Origin: an uncultured Atopobiaceae bacterium
GTDB taxonomy: Bacteria > Actinomycetota > Coriobacteriia > Coriobacteriales > Atopobiaceae
DNA length: 64,000 nucleotides
Reading direction: 5' to 3'
NCBI GenBank assembly: GCA_944322145.1
Contig: CALUNW010000004.1
Coordinates: 177,807-241,806, forward strand
The notes under the pieces are model-generated. The model made no database searches, was not told the DNA's origin, and was given only the letters and a program-made list of their open reading frames with translations. How positions within the stretch are numbered: the first letter of the stretch is position 1; each line of letters begins with the position of its first letter. A program made the position numbers and the translations under genes. Of this stretch, positions 16,900 through 25,361 are shown in pieces.

Positions 16900-18333
16900 A
16901 TGTCCGTCGTCATCGCAGTTGCCGTCCCGCACCCGCCGCTCATCGTCCCCGGCGTGGGCCGCGGGCGCGAGCGGGAGATCCAGGCCACCGTCGACGCCTA
17001 CCGCGAGGCGGCGCGCCGCGTCGTCGCCGCGGAGCCGCAGACCATCGTCATCTCGAGCCCGCACACCGCGATGTACCTCGACTACCTGCACATCGCCCCG
17101 GGCTCGGGCGCGCGCGGCACGTTCGCGCAGTTCGGGGACGCAGCGGACGGCGCGCGGGTGACCTACGACGAGGAGCTCGTCGAAGCCCTCTGCCGCGCCG
17201 CGCGCGAGGAGGGCCTGCCTGCCGGCACCGCCGGCGAGCGCGAGCACGACCTCGACTGGGGCGTCCTCGTTCCGCTGCACTTCATCGACGCCGCCGCGGA
17301 CGAGCTGCGCGCCTCCGGCCGCGAGCCCGTCCCCTACCGCGTGGTACGCCTGGGCATCTCCGGCCTCTCGCCGCTCGAGCACTACCGCATGGGCCAGCTC
17401 GTCCAGCGCTGCGCCGCGCGACTGGGCCGACGCGTCGCCTACGTTGCGTCCGGCGACCTCTCGCACAAGCTCGCCGCGGACGGCCCCTACGGCTACGCGC
17501 CCGACGGCCCCGTCTTCGACGCGCTCGCCTGCCGCGCGCTCGGCTCCGGCGCCTTCCTCGACCTGCTCACGGCAGACCCCGGCCTCTGCGAGCGTGCCGC
17601 CGAGTGCGGGCTGCGCTCCTTCCAGATCATGGCCGGCGCGCTCGACCGCACGCCCGTCACGGCCGAGCTGCTCTCGCACGAGGGTCCCTTCGGCGTGGGC
17701 TACGGCGTCGCCGTCCTCGCGCCCTCGGGGCCGGAGGGCTCCGACCCCGCCCGCGCCTTCGACGAGGCCTACGTGTCCTGGCACAATGCCGACATGGCGC
17801 GCCGCCGCGCCGGCGAGGACGCCTATCTCGCGCTTGCCCGGGCCTCGCTCGAGCATCGCGTGCGCACGGGGCATCGCCTGAGCCCGCTGCCGGCCGACCT
17901 TCCGCCCGAGCTTCTCGCCCGCCGCGCCGGGGCCTTCGTCTCCCTCAAGAAGAACGGCCAGCTCCGCGGCTGCATCGGCACCATCGCGCCCACGCAGGCA
18001 AGCCTCGCGGAGGAGATCGTCGCCAACGCGGTCTCGGCCGGCTGCCACGACCCGCGCTTCCCGCCCGTCACCGTCGAGGAGCTTCCCGAGCTGGTCTACG
18101 ACGTGGACGTCCTCGGCGAGCCGGAGCACGCGGCAGGCCCGGAGGACCTCGACCCGCAGCGCTACGGCGTCATCGTGAGCGCGCCCGGCGGGCGCCGCGG
18201 CCTGCTGCTGCCCCGGCTCGACGGCGTGGACACCGTCGACGAGCAGCTGCGCATTGCCGCGCGCAAGGGCGGCATCGACCTCGACGAGCCCGGCGTGCGG
18301 CTGGAACGCTTCATGGTGGAGCGCCACGAATGA
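16900..18333 (+). CDS. Fused Memo-like and AMMECR1 protein (AmmeMemoRadiSam system)
   Basis: A 477-residue two-domain protein. Residues 1-275 are a LigB/Memo-like domain with candidate metal ligands His11 (PHPP), His55 (SSPHT) and His189 (GDLSHK). Residues about 300-477 are an AMMECR1 domain with the family hallmark LRGCIGT (355-361), followed by a conserved HDPRFPPV. In many genomes these are separate genes; here they are one polypeptide. The stop overlaps the ATG of the radical SAM gene (ATGA), so all three activities come from one coupled unit. The reaction of the bacterial system is not established. GGAGG precedes the ATG at 16900. Confidence 0.92.
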   Translation: MSVVIAVAVPHPPLIVPGVGRGREREIQATVDAYREAARRVVAAEPQTIVISSPHTAMYLDYLHIAPGSGARGTFAQFGDAADGARVTYDEELVEALCRAAREEGLPAGTAGEREHDLDWGVLVPLHFIDAAADELRASGREPVPYRVVRLGISGLSPLEHYRMGQLVQRCAARLGRRVAYVASGDLSHKLAADGPYGYAPDGPVFDALACRALGSGAFLDLLTADPGLCERAAECGLRSFQIMAGALDRTPVTAELLSHEGPFGVGYGVAVLAPSGPEGSDPARAFDEAYVSWHNADMARRRAGEDAYLALARASLEHRVRTGHRLSPLPADLPPELLARRAGAFVSLKKNGQLRGCIGTIAPTQASLAEEIVANAVSAGCHDPRFPPVTVEELPELVYDVDVLGEPEHAAGPEDLDPQRYGVIVSAPGGRRGLLLPRLDGVDTVDEQLRIAARKGGIDLDEPGVRLERFMVERHE

Positions 18334-19229
18334 GCGCCCAGGACGCCCAGGCGGCCGAGAAGGACGGCGCGCTCGTCTGCACCACCTGCCCGCGACGCTG
18401 CCGGCTCGCCCCCGGCGCGCTCGGGGCCTGCGGCGCGCGGCGCAACGCCGGCGGAACCATCGTGGCGGACAATTACGGCCGCGTGACCTCCCTCGCGCTC
18501 GACCCCATCGAGAAGAAGCCGCTCGCGCGCTATCGGCCCGGCACGCTCGTGGTCTCCGTCGGCAGCTACGGATGCAACCTGACCTGCCCCTTCTGCCAGA
18601 ACTGGGAGATCTCCCAGGCGGGCGAGAAGGACGTGCGCTGGCGCACGGTCATGCCGGACGAGCTCGTGGCGGCAACGCTCGAGGCTCGGCGAAGTCGTCC
18701 CGAGGTTGCGGGCATCGCCTACACCTACAACGAGCCGCTGGTGGGATGGGAGTACGTGCGCGACTGCGCCGAGCTCGCGCGCGACGCGGGCCTGGTCAAC
18801 GTGCTCGTGTCCAACGGCTGCTTTGAGCAGGGGGTTCTCGACGCGCTCGACGGGCTGGTCGACGCGGCCAACATCGACCTCAAGGGCTTCTCGGACGCCT
18901 TCTACGCGACGTGCGGAGGTGCGCCGCGCTCGCTCGCGTGCGCGCGGGATACGATCGAGCGGCTCGCCGCCGACCCGCGCTGCCACCTCGAGGTGACCAC
19001 GCTGGTGGTCCCGGGGATGAACGACGGCGAGGCCGAGATGGAGGAGCTCGCGGGCTGGCTCGCCGGACTCGACGGCGGTCGGGGTCGCGAGACGCTCACC
19101 CACCACGTGACGCGCTTCTTCCCGCGCTGGCGCCTGACGGACCGCGGCCCCACCCCGGTCGCCGACGTCTACCGCCTGGCCGACGTCTCGCGCCGCTACC
19201 TCGACCACGTCTTCGTGGGCAACTGCTAG
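18330..19229 (+). CDS. amrS: AmmeMemoRadiSam system radical SAM enzyme
   Basis: A 299-residue radical SAM protein of the pyruvate formate-lyase-activase-like group. The 4Fe-4S motif is CNLTCPFC (Cys-x3-Cys-x2-Cys). An N-terminal cysteine cluster (CTTCPRRCRL, then GACGARR) is typical of the AmrS family. Later motifs include YTYNEPLVGWEY and LEVTTLVVPGMND. The ATG overlaps the upstream Memo-AMMECR1 stop. It presumably acts on, or with, the fused partner; no glycyl-radical enzyme gene is adjacent. Confidence 0.93.
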   Translation: MSAQDAQAAEKDGALVCTTCPRRCRLAPGALGACGARRNAGGTIVADNYGRVTSLALDPIEKKPLARYRPGTLVVSVGSYGCNLTCPFCQNWEISQAGEKDVRWRTVMPDELVAATLEARRSRPEVAGIAYTYNEPLVGWEYVRDCAELARDAGLVNVLVSNGCFEQGVLDALDGLVDAANIDLKGFSDAFYATCGGAPRSLACARDTIERLAADPRCHLEVTTLVVPGMNDGEAEMEELAGWLAGLDGGRGRETLTHHVTRFFPRWRLTDRGPTPVADVYRLADVSRRYLDHVFVGNC

Positions 19230-19334
19230 CCATTCAAAGGGGGACAGGCGCAGAGCCCCAGGTAAAACCTGTCAAAAGTGGCTCACTATTGACAGGTTTT
19301 ACCTGGGGCTCTGCGCCTGTCCCCTTTTGAATGC
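19229..19334. terminator. Very long palindromic bidirectional terminator
   Basis: The arms 19229-19274 and 19289-19334 are 46 bases each and match with one mismatch around a loop of about 14 bases. They contain GGGGACAGG and A/T tracts at the outer ends. It fills the gap between the convergent amrS and purF-like genes. Confidence 0.85.
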
Positions 19335-19343
19335 CCGCGACGG

Positions 19344-20765
19344 CTAGTCGCGGCCGTTCCAGCAGTAGGTGCAGACCTTCTTGCGGTCGATGCCGATGGC
19401 CTCGAGCATGCCGTCGAGGCTCTGGAACTCCAGCGAGTCGAAGCCCATCTCCTCGCAGATGGAGCGCAGCAGACAGCGGCCGCGCTCGGTGCGGCCGTCG
19501 GAGTACTCGTCGAGGTGCTTCTCGCCCTCGTCGCCCTCGAGCTCGCGAACCTTGCGGCGCGCGATGAGCTCGTACTCGGAGCGGCTGCGGGAGAACGAGA
19601 GGAACTTGCAGCCGTACATGATCGGCGGGCAGGCGGAGCGCATGTGCACCTCGGCCACGCCGGTGTCGCGCAGGAAGTCGATCGTCTCGCGCATCTGGGT
19701 GCCACGGACGATGGAGTCGTCGACGAGCAGCAGGCGCTTGTCGCGGATGAGCTCGGGCACCGGAATCTGCTTCATCTTGGCAACGCGGTTGCGGACCTCC
19801 TGGTTTGCGGGCATGAAGGAGCGCGGCCAGGTGGGCGTGTACTTGACGAACGGGCGCGCGAGCGGCACGCCGGACTCGTTGGCGTAGCCGATGCCGTGAG
19901 GCAGGCCCGAGTCGGGCATGCCGGCGACGTAGTCGACCTCGGGGAGCAGCCCCTGCTCGCGCTCGTCGCGCGCCATGATGGCGCCGTTGCGGTAGCGCAT
20001 GCACTCGACGTTGACGCCCTCGTAGTTGGAGTTGGGGTAGCCGTAGTAGACCCAGAGGAACGCGCAGATGCGCATCTCGTCGCGCGCCTCGGAGAGCGTC
20101 TCGTAGCCGTCGGCCGTGATCTTGACGATCTCCGCGGAGCCGAGCTCGTACTCGTCCGCATAGCCGAGCTTGCCGTAGGCAAACGACTCGAAGGACACGC
20201 AGTAGCCGTCGTCATCCTTGCCGATGAGCACGGGCAGGCGGCCCATGGCGTCGCGCGCGGCGATGAGCTCGCCGGCCTCGGTCATGATGAGCAGCGTGAG
20301 CGAGCCCTCGATCTGGTCCTGGGCGTAGCGGATACCCTCGACGATGCTCGCCTGGGAGTTGATGAGCGCCGCCACAAGCTCGTTGACGTTGACGGCGCCG
20401 GAGCCCATGGCGCCAAACTGGTGGCCAGCTTCCTCGAAGCGCGCGACGAGCTCGTCGGCGTTGGCGATGGCACCGACCGTGGAGATGGCATAGACGCCCA
20501 GATGGGAGCGGACGAGCAACGGCTGCGGATCGGAGTCGGAGATGCAGCCCATCGCACAGGTGCCGGAGAGCTCGGGCAGGTCATGCTCGAACTTGGTGCG
20601 GAAGGGCGTGTTCTCGATGGAGTGGATCTGGCGGTTGAACCCGCCTCCCTGACGGCAGGAGACCATGCCCGCGCGGCGCGTGCCGAGGTGCGAGTGATAG
20701 TCCACGCCAAAGAACACGTCGAGTGCGACGTCACGGTGAGAAACAGCGCCAAAGAACGCTCCCAT
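19344..20765 (-). CDS. PurF-like amidophosphoribosyltransferase homologue lacking the glutaminase cysteine
   Basis: A 473-residue homologue of glutamine PRPP amidotransferase. The PRTase half is intact: LLLVDDSIVRGTQ binds PRPP. The four cysteines that hold the 4Fe-4S cluster in B. subtilis PurF have counterparts (ICAFLW, the Cys after PPIMYG, and CTYC near the end). The class II glutaminase half is degenerate. The ATG at 20765, placed by AGGAGG, gives Met-Gly-Ala-Phe, so the nucleophilic Cys2 is absent, and the usual RYST and HNG glutamine-site motifs are not found. It may use ammonia, need another subunit, or have a regulatory role; a canonical purF is presumably elsewhere. A TATACT -10 lies at 20825-20830. 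Confidence 0.85.
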   Translation of the reverse strand: MGAFFGAVSHRDVALDVFFGVDYHSHLGTRRAGMVSCRQGGGFNRQIHSIENTPFRTKFEHDLPELSGTCAMGCISDSDPQPLLVRSHLGVYAISTVGAIANADELVARFEEAGHQFGAMGSGAVNVNELVAALINSQASIVEGIRYAQDQIEGSLTLLIMTEAGELIAARDAMGRLPVLIGKDDDGYCVSFESFAYGKLGYADEYELGSAEIVKITADGYETLSEARDEMRICAFLWVYYGYPNSNYEGVNVECMRYRNGAIMARDEREQGLLPEVDYVAGMPDSGLPHGIGYANESGVPLARPFVKYTPTWPRSFMPANQEVRNRVAKMKQIPVPELIRDKRLLLVDDSIVRGTQMRETIDFLRDTGVAEVHMRSACPPIMYGCKFLSFSRSRSEYELIARRKVRELEGDEGEKHLDEYSDGRTERGRCLLRSICEEMGFDSLEFQSLDGMLEAIGIDRKKVCTYCWNGRD

Positions 20766-20824
20766 GCTACCTCCTCGTACGGCGGTGGCGCCCCCGAGAG
20801 CCATCCGCGCCCGTTAACCTCACC

Positions 20825-20830
20825 AGTATA
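20825..20830 (-). promoter_or_regulatory. -10 element of the purF-like gene
   Basis: TATACT on the minus strand, 59 bases upstream of the ATG at 20765. The left arm of a 14-base inverted repeat begins 12 bases further upstream, over the expected -35 position. Confidence 0.55.
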
Positions 20831-20842
20831 CGCGAAGCCCTC

Positions 20843-20891
20843 TGTGACGGCGGGGACGTGGCGCAGTCGACGACGCATCCCCGCCGTCACA
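20843..20891. promoter_or_regulatory. 14-base inverted repeat between divergent purF-like and eno promoters
   Basis: TGTGACGGCGGGGA at 20843-20856 is repeated as its exact complement at 20878-20891. It lies between the TATACT -10 of the purF-like gene and the TATACT -10 of eno, where a shared operator would be. There is no T-run, so it is not a terminator. Confidence 0.6.
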
Positions 20892-20919
20892 TTCCCAGTC
20901 TAGAACAAGTTTACTCGGG

Positions 20920-20925
20920 TATACT
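20920..20925 (+). promoter_or_regulatory. -10 element of eno
   Basis: TATACT, 41 bases upstream of the eno ATG, in an AT-richer stretch. The -35 region is not close to consensus. Confidence 0.55.
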
Positions 20926-20942
20926 TAAGGGGTAAGAGTTAA

Positions 20943-22256
<1,314 letters not shown>

Positions 22257-22300
22257 CGCGGGCGCGGCCGGGGACCCGGCCGGCTGGCAAACCTCGCCCG

Positions 22301-22353
22301 GGCCGGGCGCACGGTCCTTCTCCCCATGCCGTGCGCCCGGCTCGGGCTTTTTG
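22301..22353 (+). terminator. Rho-independent terminator of eno
   Basis: A 12-pair GC-rich stem (CCGGGCGCACGG, starting near 22303, with its complement ending at 22340) followed by CTCGGGCTTTTT. It is 45 bases after the eno stop. Confidence 0.8.
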
Positions 22354-22462
22354 CCGACAAGGGCCGATGGCCGCGTCCCGCGCGCCGTCTCGTCGCCTCG
22401 CGGCGCGCCGCGCCGGAGCGCGCTATCCTTGTGTGAGCAAACGCATCGAGACGGGAGCCTCC

Positions 22463-23656
22463 ATGAGCGAGAAGTGCATTCTGGTCGGTCAGTCGGGCGG
22501 GCCAACCGCCGCCATCAACTCGAGCCTCGCGGGCGTGATCGCCGCCGGAATCGAGGCGGGGGTCCGCGTGGAGGGCATGCGCTACGGCATCCAGGGCTTC
22601 CTCGACGGCCGCTCGGTGCGACTCGACGAGGCCTTCGCCAACCCCATCGACCTCGAACTCCTGCGCAACACGCCGTCGAGCTGGCTGGGGAGCTGCCGCT
22701 ACAAGCTGCCCTCCCCCGCCGACGACGAGGCGACCTACCAGCACCTCTTCCGTCGCTTCAAGGAGATCGGCGCGGCGGCGGTGCTCTACATCGGTGGCAA
22801 CGACTCCATGGACACCATCGCCAAGCTGGGCGCCTTTGGCCGCGAGTACGGCAGCGACATCCGCTTCATCGGCGTGCCCAAGACCATCGACAACGACCTC
22901 GTGTCCACCGACCACACCCCCGGCTACGGCAGCGCCGGCCGCTTCGTCGCCACGGCGATGAACGAGATCGCCTACGACGCGGACGTCTACGACCTGAAGA
23001 GCGTCACCTACGTCGAGATCATGGGGCGCGACGCCGGCTGGCTCGCCGCCTCCGCCTCGCTCGCGCTCGCCCGTCCCGACGTCGTGCTGCTTCCCGAGGT
23101 CCCCCTCGACGAGTCGGCGCTCATGGACCGCGTCTCGAGCATCCTCGAGCAGAAGAACACCGTCATGGTGGGCGTGAGCGAGGGCGTCTGCACCCCGGAC
23201 GGCCGGCTCATCTGCGAGCACGCCGCTGCGCCCGGCGTTGGGACCGACGAGTTCGGCCACCTCGCCACGCTCTCGGGGGCAGGCCGCTACCTCGCGGCCC
23301 TCACCAAGGAGCAGCTCGGCTGCAAGACCCGCGCCGTCGAGCTCTCCACGCTTCAGCGCTGCGCGAGCTACGTCGCCAGCCAGACCGACCTCGACGAGGC
23401 CTTTGAGCTGGGGCGCGCCGGCGTTCGCGCGGCGCTTTCCGGCGAGACGACCAAGATGTGCGCGCTCGAGCGCGTCTCGAACGACCCCTACGAGGTCCGC
23501 ACCAGGCTCGTCGACGTGCTCGCGGTGGCCAACCAGGTCAAGCACGTCCCGCGCGAGTGGATCGCCGAGGACGGCATGGACGTGACCGACGAGCTCATGG
23601 CCTACATGCGCCCGCTCATCGGCGAGCTTCCCTCCCAGCTCGCCCCGATCGGCTAG
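22463..23656 (+). CDS. pfp: 6-phosphofructokinase with PPi-type active-site residues
   Basis: A 397-residue phosphofructokinase. The N-terminal GQSGGPTAAINS loop is present. The donor-specificity residues are Asp114 in GGNDS (ATP enzymes have Gly, as GGDGS) and Lys140 in PKTIDND (ATP enzymes have Gly, as PGTIDND). Both are the states known for pyrophosphate-dependent enzymes. The catalytic base is Asp143, and fructose-6-phosphate residues are seen in EIMGRDAGWLAA and the PEVP segment. It would reversibly phosphorylate fructose 6-phosphate using PPi. GGGAG precedes the ATG. It follows eno but has its own upstream region. Confidence 0.92.
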   Translation: MSEKCILVGQSGGPTAAINSSLAGVIAAGIEAGVRVEGMRYGIQGFLDGRSVRLDEAFANPIDLELLRNTPSSWLGSCRYKLPSPADDEATYQHLFRRFKEIGAAAVLYIGGNDSMDTIAKLGAFGREYGSDIRFIGVPKTIDNDLVSTDHTPGYGSAGRFVATAMNEIAYDADVYDLKSVTYVEIMGRDAGWLAASASLALARPDVVLLPEVPLDESALMDRVSSILEQKNTVMVGVSEGVCTPDGRLICEHAAAPGVGTDEFGHLATLSGAGRYLAALTKEQLGCKTRAVELSTLQRCASYVASQTDLDEAFELGRAGVRAALSGETTKMCALERVSNDPYEVRTRLVDVLAVANQVKHVPREWIAEDGMDVTDELMAYMRPLIGELPSQLAPIG

Positions 23657-23678
23657 GGCCGCGGCGCAAGCGTCGGCG

Positions 23679-24095
23679 CTAGCGCTGCAGGTGCATGCAG
23701 GTCTGGGTGACGCGCGCCACCGGCGTCCCCAGCTCGTCGGTCACCAGGCAGTTGTAGAACGCGAGCGTGCGGCCGTTCTTGTCGACGTCCGCCGTAGCGA
23801 TGAGCTTGTTACCCTTCGCCGCGCTCATGAACTCGATCGAGCTGCTCACGGATACCGTCACCGACTCGCCCACGTTAGAGGCCACGGCAAAGGCCAGGTC
23901 CGCCACCGTGAAGATGGCGCCTCCCATCACGCCGCCCTTCTCATTGCGATGCCCGGGCGTGATGTCAAACTCGGTGACCGCGTGCCCGCGCGCGGCCTCG
24001 ACCACGCGGCAGCCGCACGCGTCCGTGGCAAAGTGGTCGTTCTTGAAGACGGCCTGGACCTCCTCGAGGGAGGCGTTCTCATTTAGTAGGGCCAT
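23679..24095 (-). CDS. PaaI-type hotdog-fold thioesterase
   Basis: A 138-residue hotdog protein. The PaaI-like motif is HRNEKGGVMGGAIFTVADLAFAVA, with an Asn and a downstream Asp in the helix that normally activates water. It hydrolyses acyl-CoA thioesters; the substrate is unknown. AAGGAGG lies upstream of the ATG at 24095, and the first 13 bases overlap the end of the pentapeptide-repeat gene, giving translational coupling. The strand is opposite to pfp, which ends 22 bases away. Confidence 0.9.
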   Translation of the reverse strand: MALLNENASLEEVQAVFKNDHFATDACGCRVVEAARGHAVTEFDITPGHRNEKGGVMGGAIFTVADLAFAVASNVGESVTVSVSSSIEFMSAAKGNKLIATADVDKNGRTLAFYNCLVTDELGTPVARVTQTCMHLQR

Positions 24096-24763
24096 TCGTC
24101 CTCCTTGACGTTGATGCCGAGAAGCCCGATGAGCTGCGCCGCCTGATCGGCGCTCACCGTGGCGCTGCGCAGCTCGCGCAGGTCCGCCGAGACGCGCAGG
24201 CCCGCGATCTCGCAGGTGGAGAGGTCCACGCCCGCGAGGCTGGAGCGAAAGACCGTGGCGCGCGTGAGGTCGCAGTGGTCGAGCGCGACGTGGTGCAGCC
24301 GGGCTGAGTAGACGTTTGCCTCGGAGAGGTTGGTCTCGTTGGCCGTGAGGTGCTCGACCGTGGCCTCGGAGAGGTCGCAGTAGCCAAACTGACTGTCCGA
24401 GATGCTGACGCCGGTGAGACGGGACTTGAGAAAGCTCAGGCCAGGGGCCGAGCAGGACCTGAAGTCGCAGCGGTTGAGCCAGGAACGGCCCATGTCGCAC
24501 CCGGTGAAGCGACAACCCGAGAACAGCACGTCGGTGAACGTGCAGTTGGAGAGGTTCACGTCGTCAAACTGGCAGCTGCGGAAGATCACGTTCTCAAAGA
24601 CGGTCCCGTTGGCCACGACGTCGGAAAGCTCCAGACCGGAGAACGCCGTGTTGCTCACGTGGGCGTCGTCAGCGGCCATGCGCTCGACCAGCTCGCCTTT
24701 GGTCATGTGCTCGCCGAGGTCGTCGCGGACCTGGGAGCAGCGGTGCGGCTGGCGCGCTAGCAC
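24083..24763 (-). CDS. Pentapeptide-repeat protein
   Basis: A 226-residue protein made mostly of pentapeptide repeats (A/C-D/N-L/F-x-x) from about residue 45 to 195, for example FENVIFRSCQFDDVNLSNCTF. These form a right-handed quadrilateral beta-helix. Some family members mimic DNA and protect gyrase, but most have no known role. The GTG at 24763 is preferred: GGGAGG lies seven bases upstream and it overlaps the ArsC/Spx stop by seven bases. An ATG at 24706 is the alternative and lacks a good ribosome site. It is the middle gene of a coupled three-gene operon. Confidence 0.83.
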   Translation of the reverse strand: MLARQPHRCSQVRDDLGEHMTKGELVERMAADDAHVSNTAFSGLELSDVVANGTVFENVIFRSCQFDDVNLSNCTFTDVLFSGCRFTGCDMGRSWLNRCDFRSCSAPGLSFLKSRLTGVSISDSQFGYCDLSEATVEHLTANETNLSEANVYSARLHHVALDHCDLTRATVFRSSLAGVDLSTCEIAGLRVSADLRELRSATVSADQAAQLIGLLGINVKEDEWPY

Positions 24764-25119
24764 AGGGCCGCCTCCCACTCTGCCTCGCGGAAGCCTACGA
24801 GCACGAAGTCCTCGCCCACCACAATCGGGCGCTTGACCAGCATCCCGTCCTCGGAGAGCAGTGCGAAGGCGTCGGCGTCGGAGAGTCCGGCATCGAGAAG
24901 GGCCTTAACGTTGCGCTCGCGATAGAGACGGCCGCTCGTGTTGAAGAAGCGACGGACGGGCAGGCCGGAGCGCTCCTGCCAGGCGGCCAGCTCGTCGGCG
25001 GTGGGGTTGTCCTCGACGATGTGGCGGTCCGTGTAGGAGACGCCGTGCTCGTCCAGCCACGCCTTGGCGCGACGGCAGGTGCTGCACTTGGGATACTCAA
25101 CAAAGAGCACGTCAGACAT
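24757..25119 (-). CDS. ArsC/Spx family thioredoxin-fold protein
   Basis: A 120-residue protein of the arsenate reductase/Spx/MgsR family. It has the N-terminal CSTCRRAKAWL redox motif (CxxC), the family segment FFNTSGRLYRE and the LVKRPIVVGEDFVLVGF motif with the conserved Arg-Pro. It could be a glutaredoxin-type arsenate reductase or an Spx-like RNA polymerase regulator; sequence alone does not decide, and no ars genes are nearby. AAAGGA precedes the ATG. It leads the operon with the pentapeptide and thioesterase genes. Confidence 0.9.
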   Translation of the reverse strand: MSDVLFVEYPKCSTCRRAKAWLDEHGVSYTDRHIVEDNPTADELAAWQERSGLPVRRFFNTSGRLYRERNVKALLDAGLSDADAFALLSEDGMLVKRPIVVGEDFVLVGFREAEWEAALC

Positions 25120-25274
25120 GGTGTTTCCTTTCGAAGGCGTGTCCTTGGGCCAAGTGTAGCACGCACGACGGGAGGGCGGATGAAACAGCGAACCCCGCGC
25201 ATCGCGCGTTTTTGCAAAGAATTCCCCACTGAAATGCGCGACGTGCGAGGTCGGCCTCCCCATCACAAACGGCC

Positions 25275-25337
25275 GACCGCGCATACCTACCATTGTGAAC
25301 GCTAACATACCCCCAAAAATGGCAGGTATGCGCGGTC
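25275..25337. repeat. 20-base inverted repeat between the RM system and the ArsC/Spx operon
   Basis: The arms 25275-25294 and 25318-25337 match at 19 of 20 bases (GACCGCGCATACCT...). A 23-base A-rich spacer separates them and no T-run follows. It lies 25 bases after the methyltransferase stop and about 155 bases upstream of the ArsC/Spx gene. Confidence 0.65.
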
Positions 25338-25361
25338 TGATGAAGTACAGTCCGGCATTGC

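Noticed and set aside
24764..24778. Longer start of the pentapeptide protein at 24778
   Set aside because: It would lie wholly inside the ArsC/Spx gene without a ribosome site; the GTG at 24763 is well placed.
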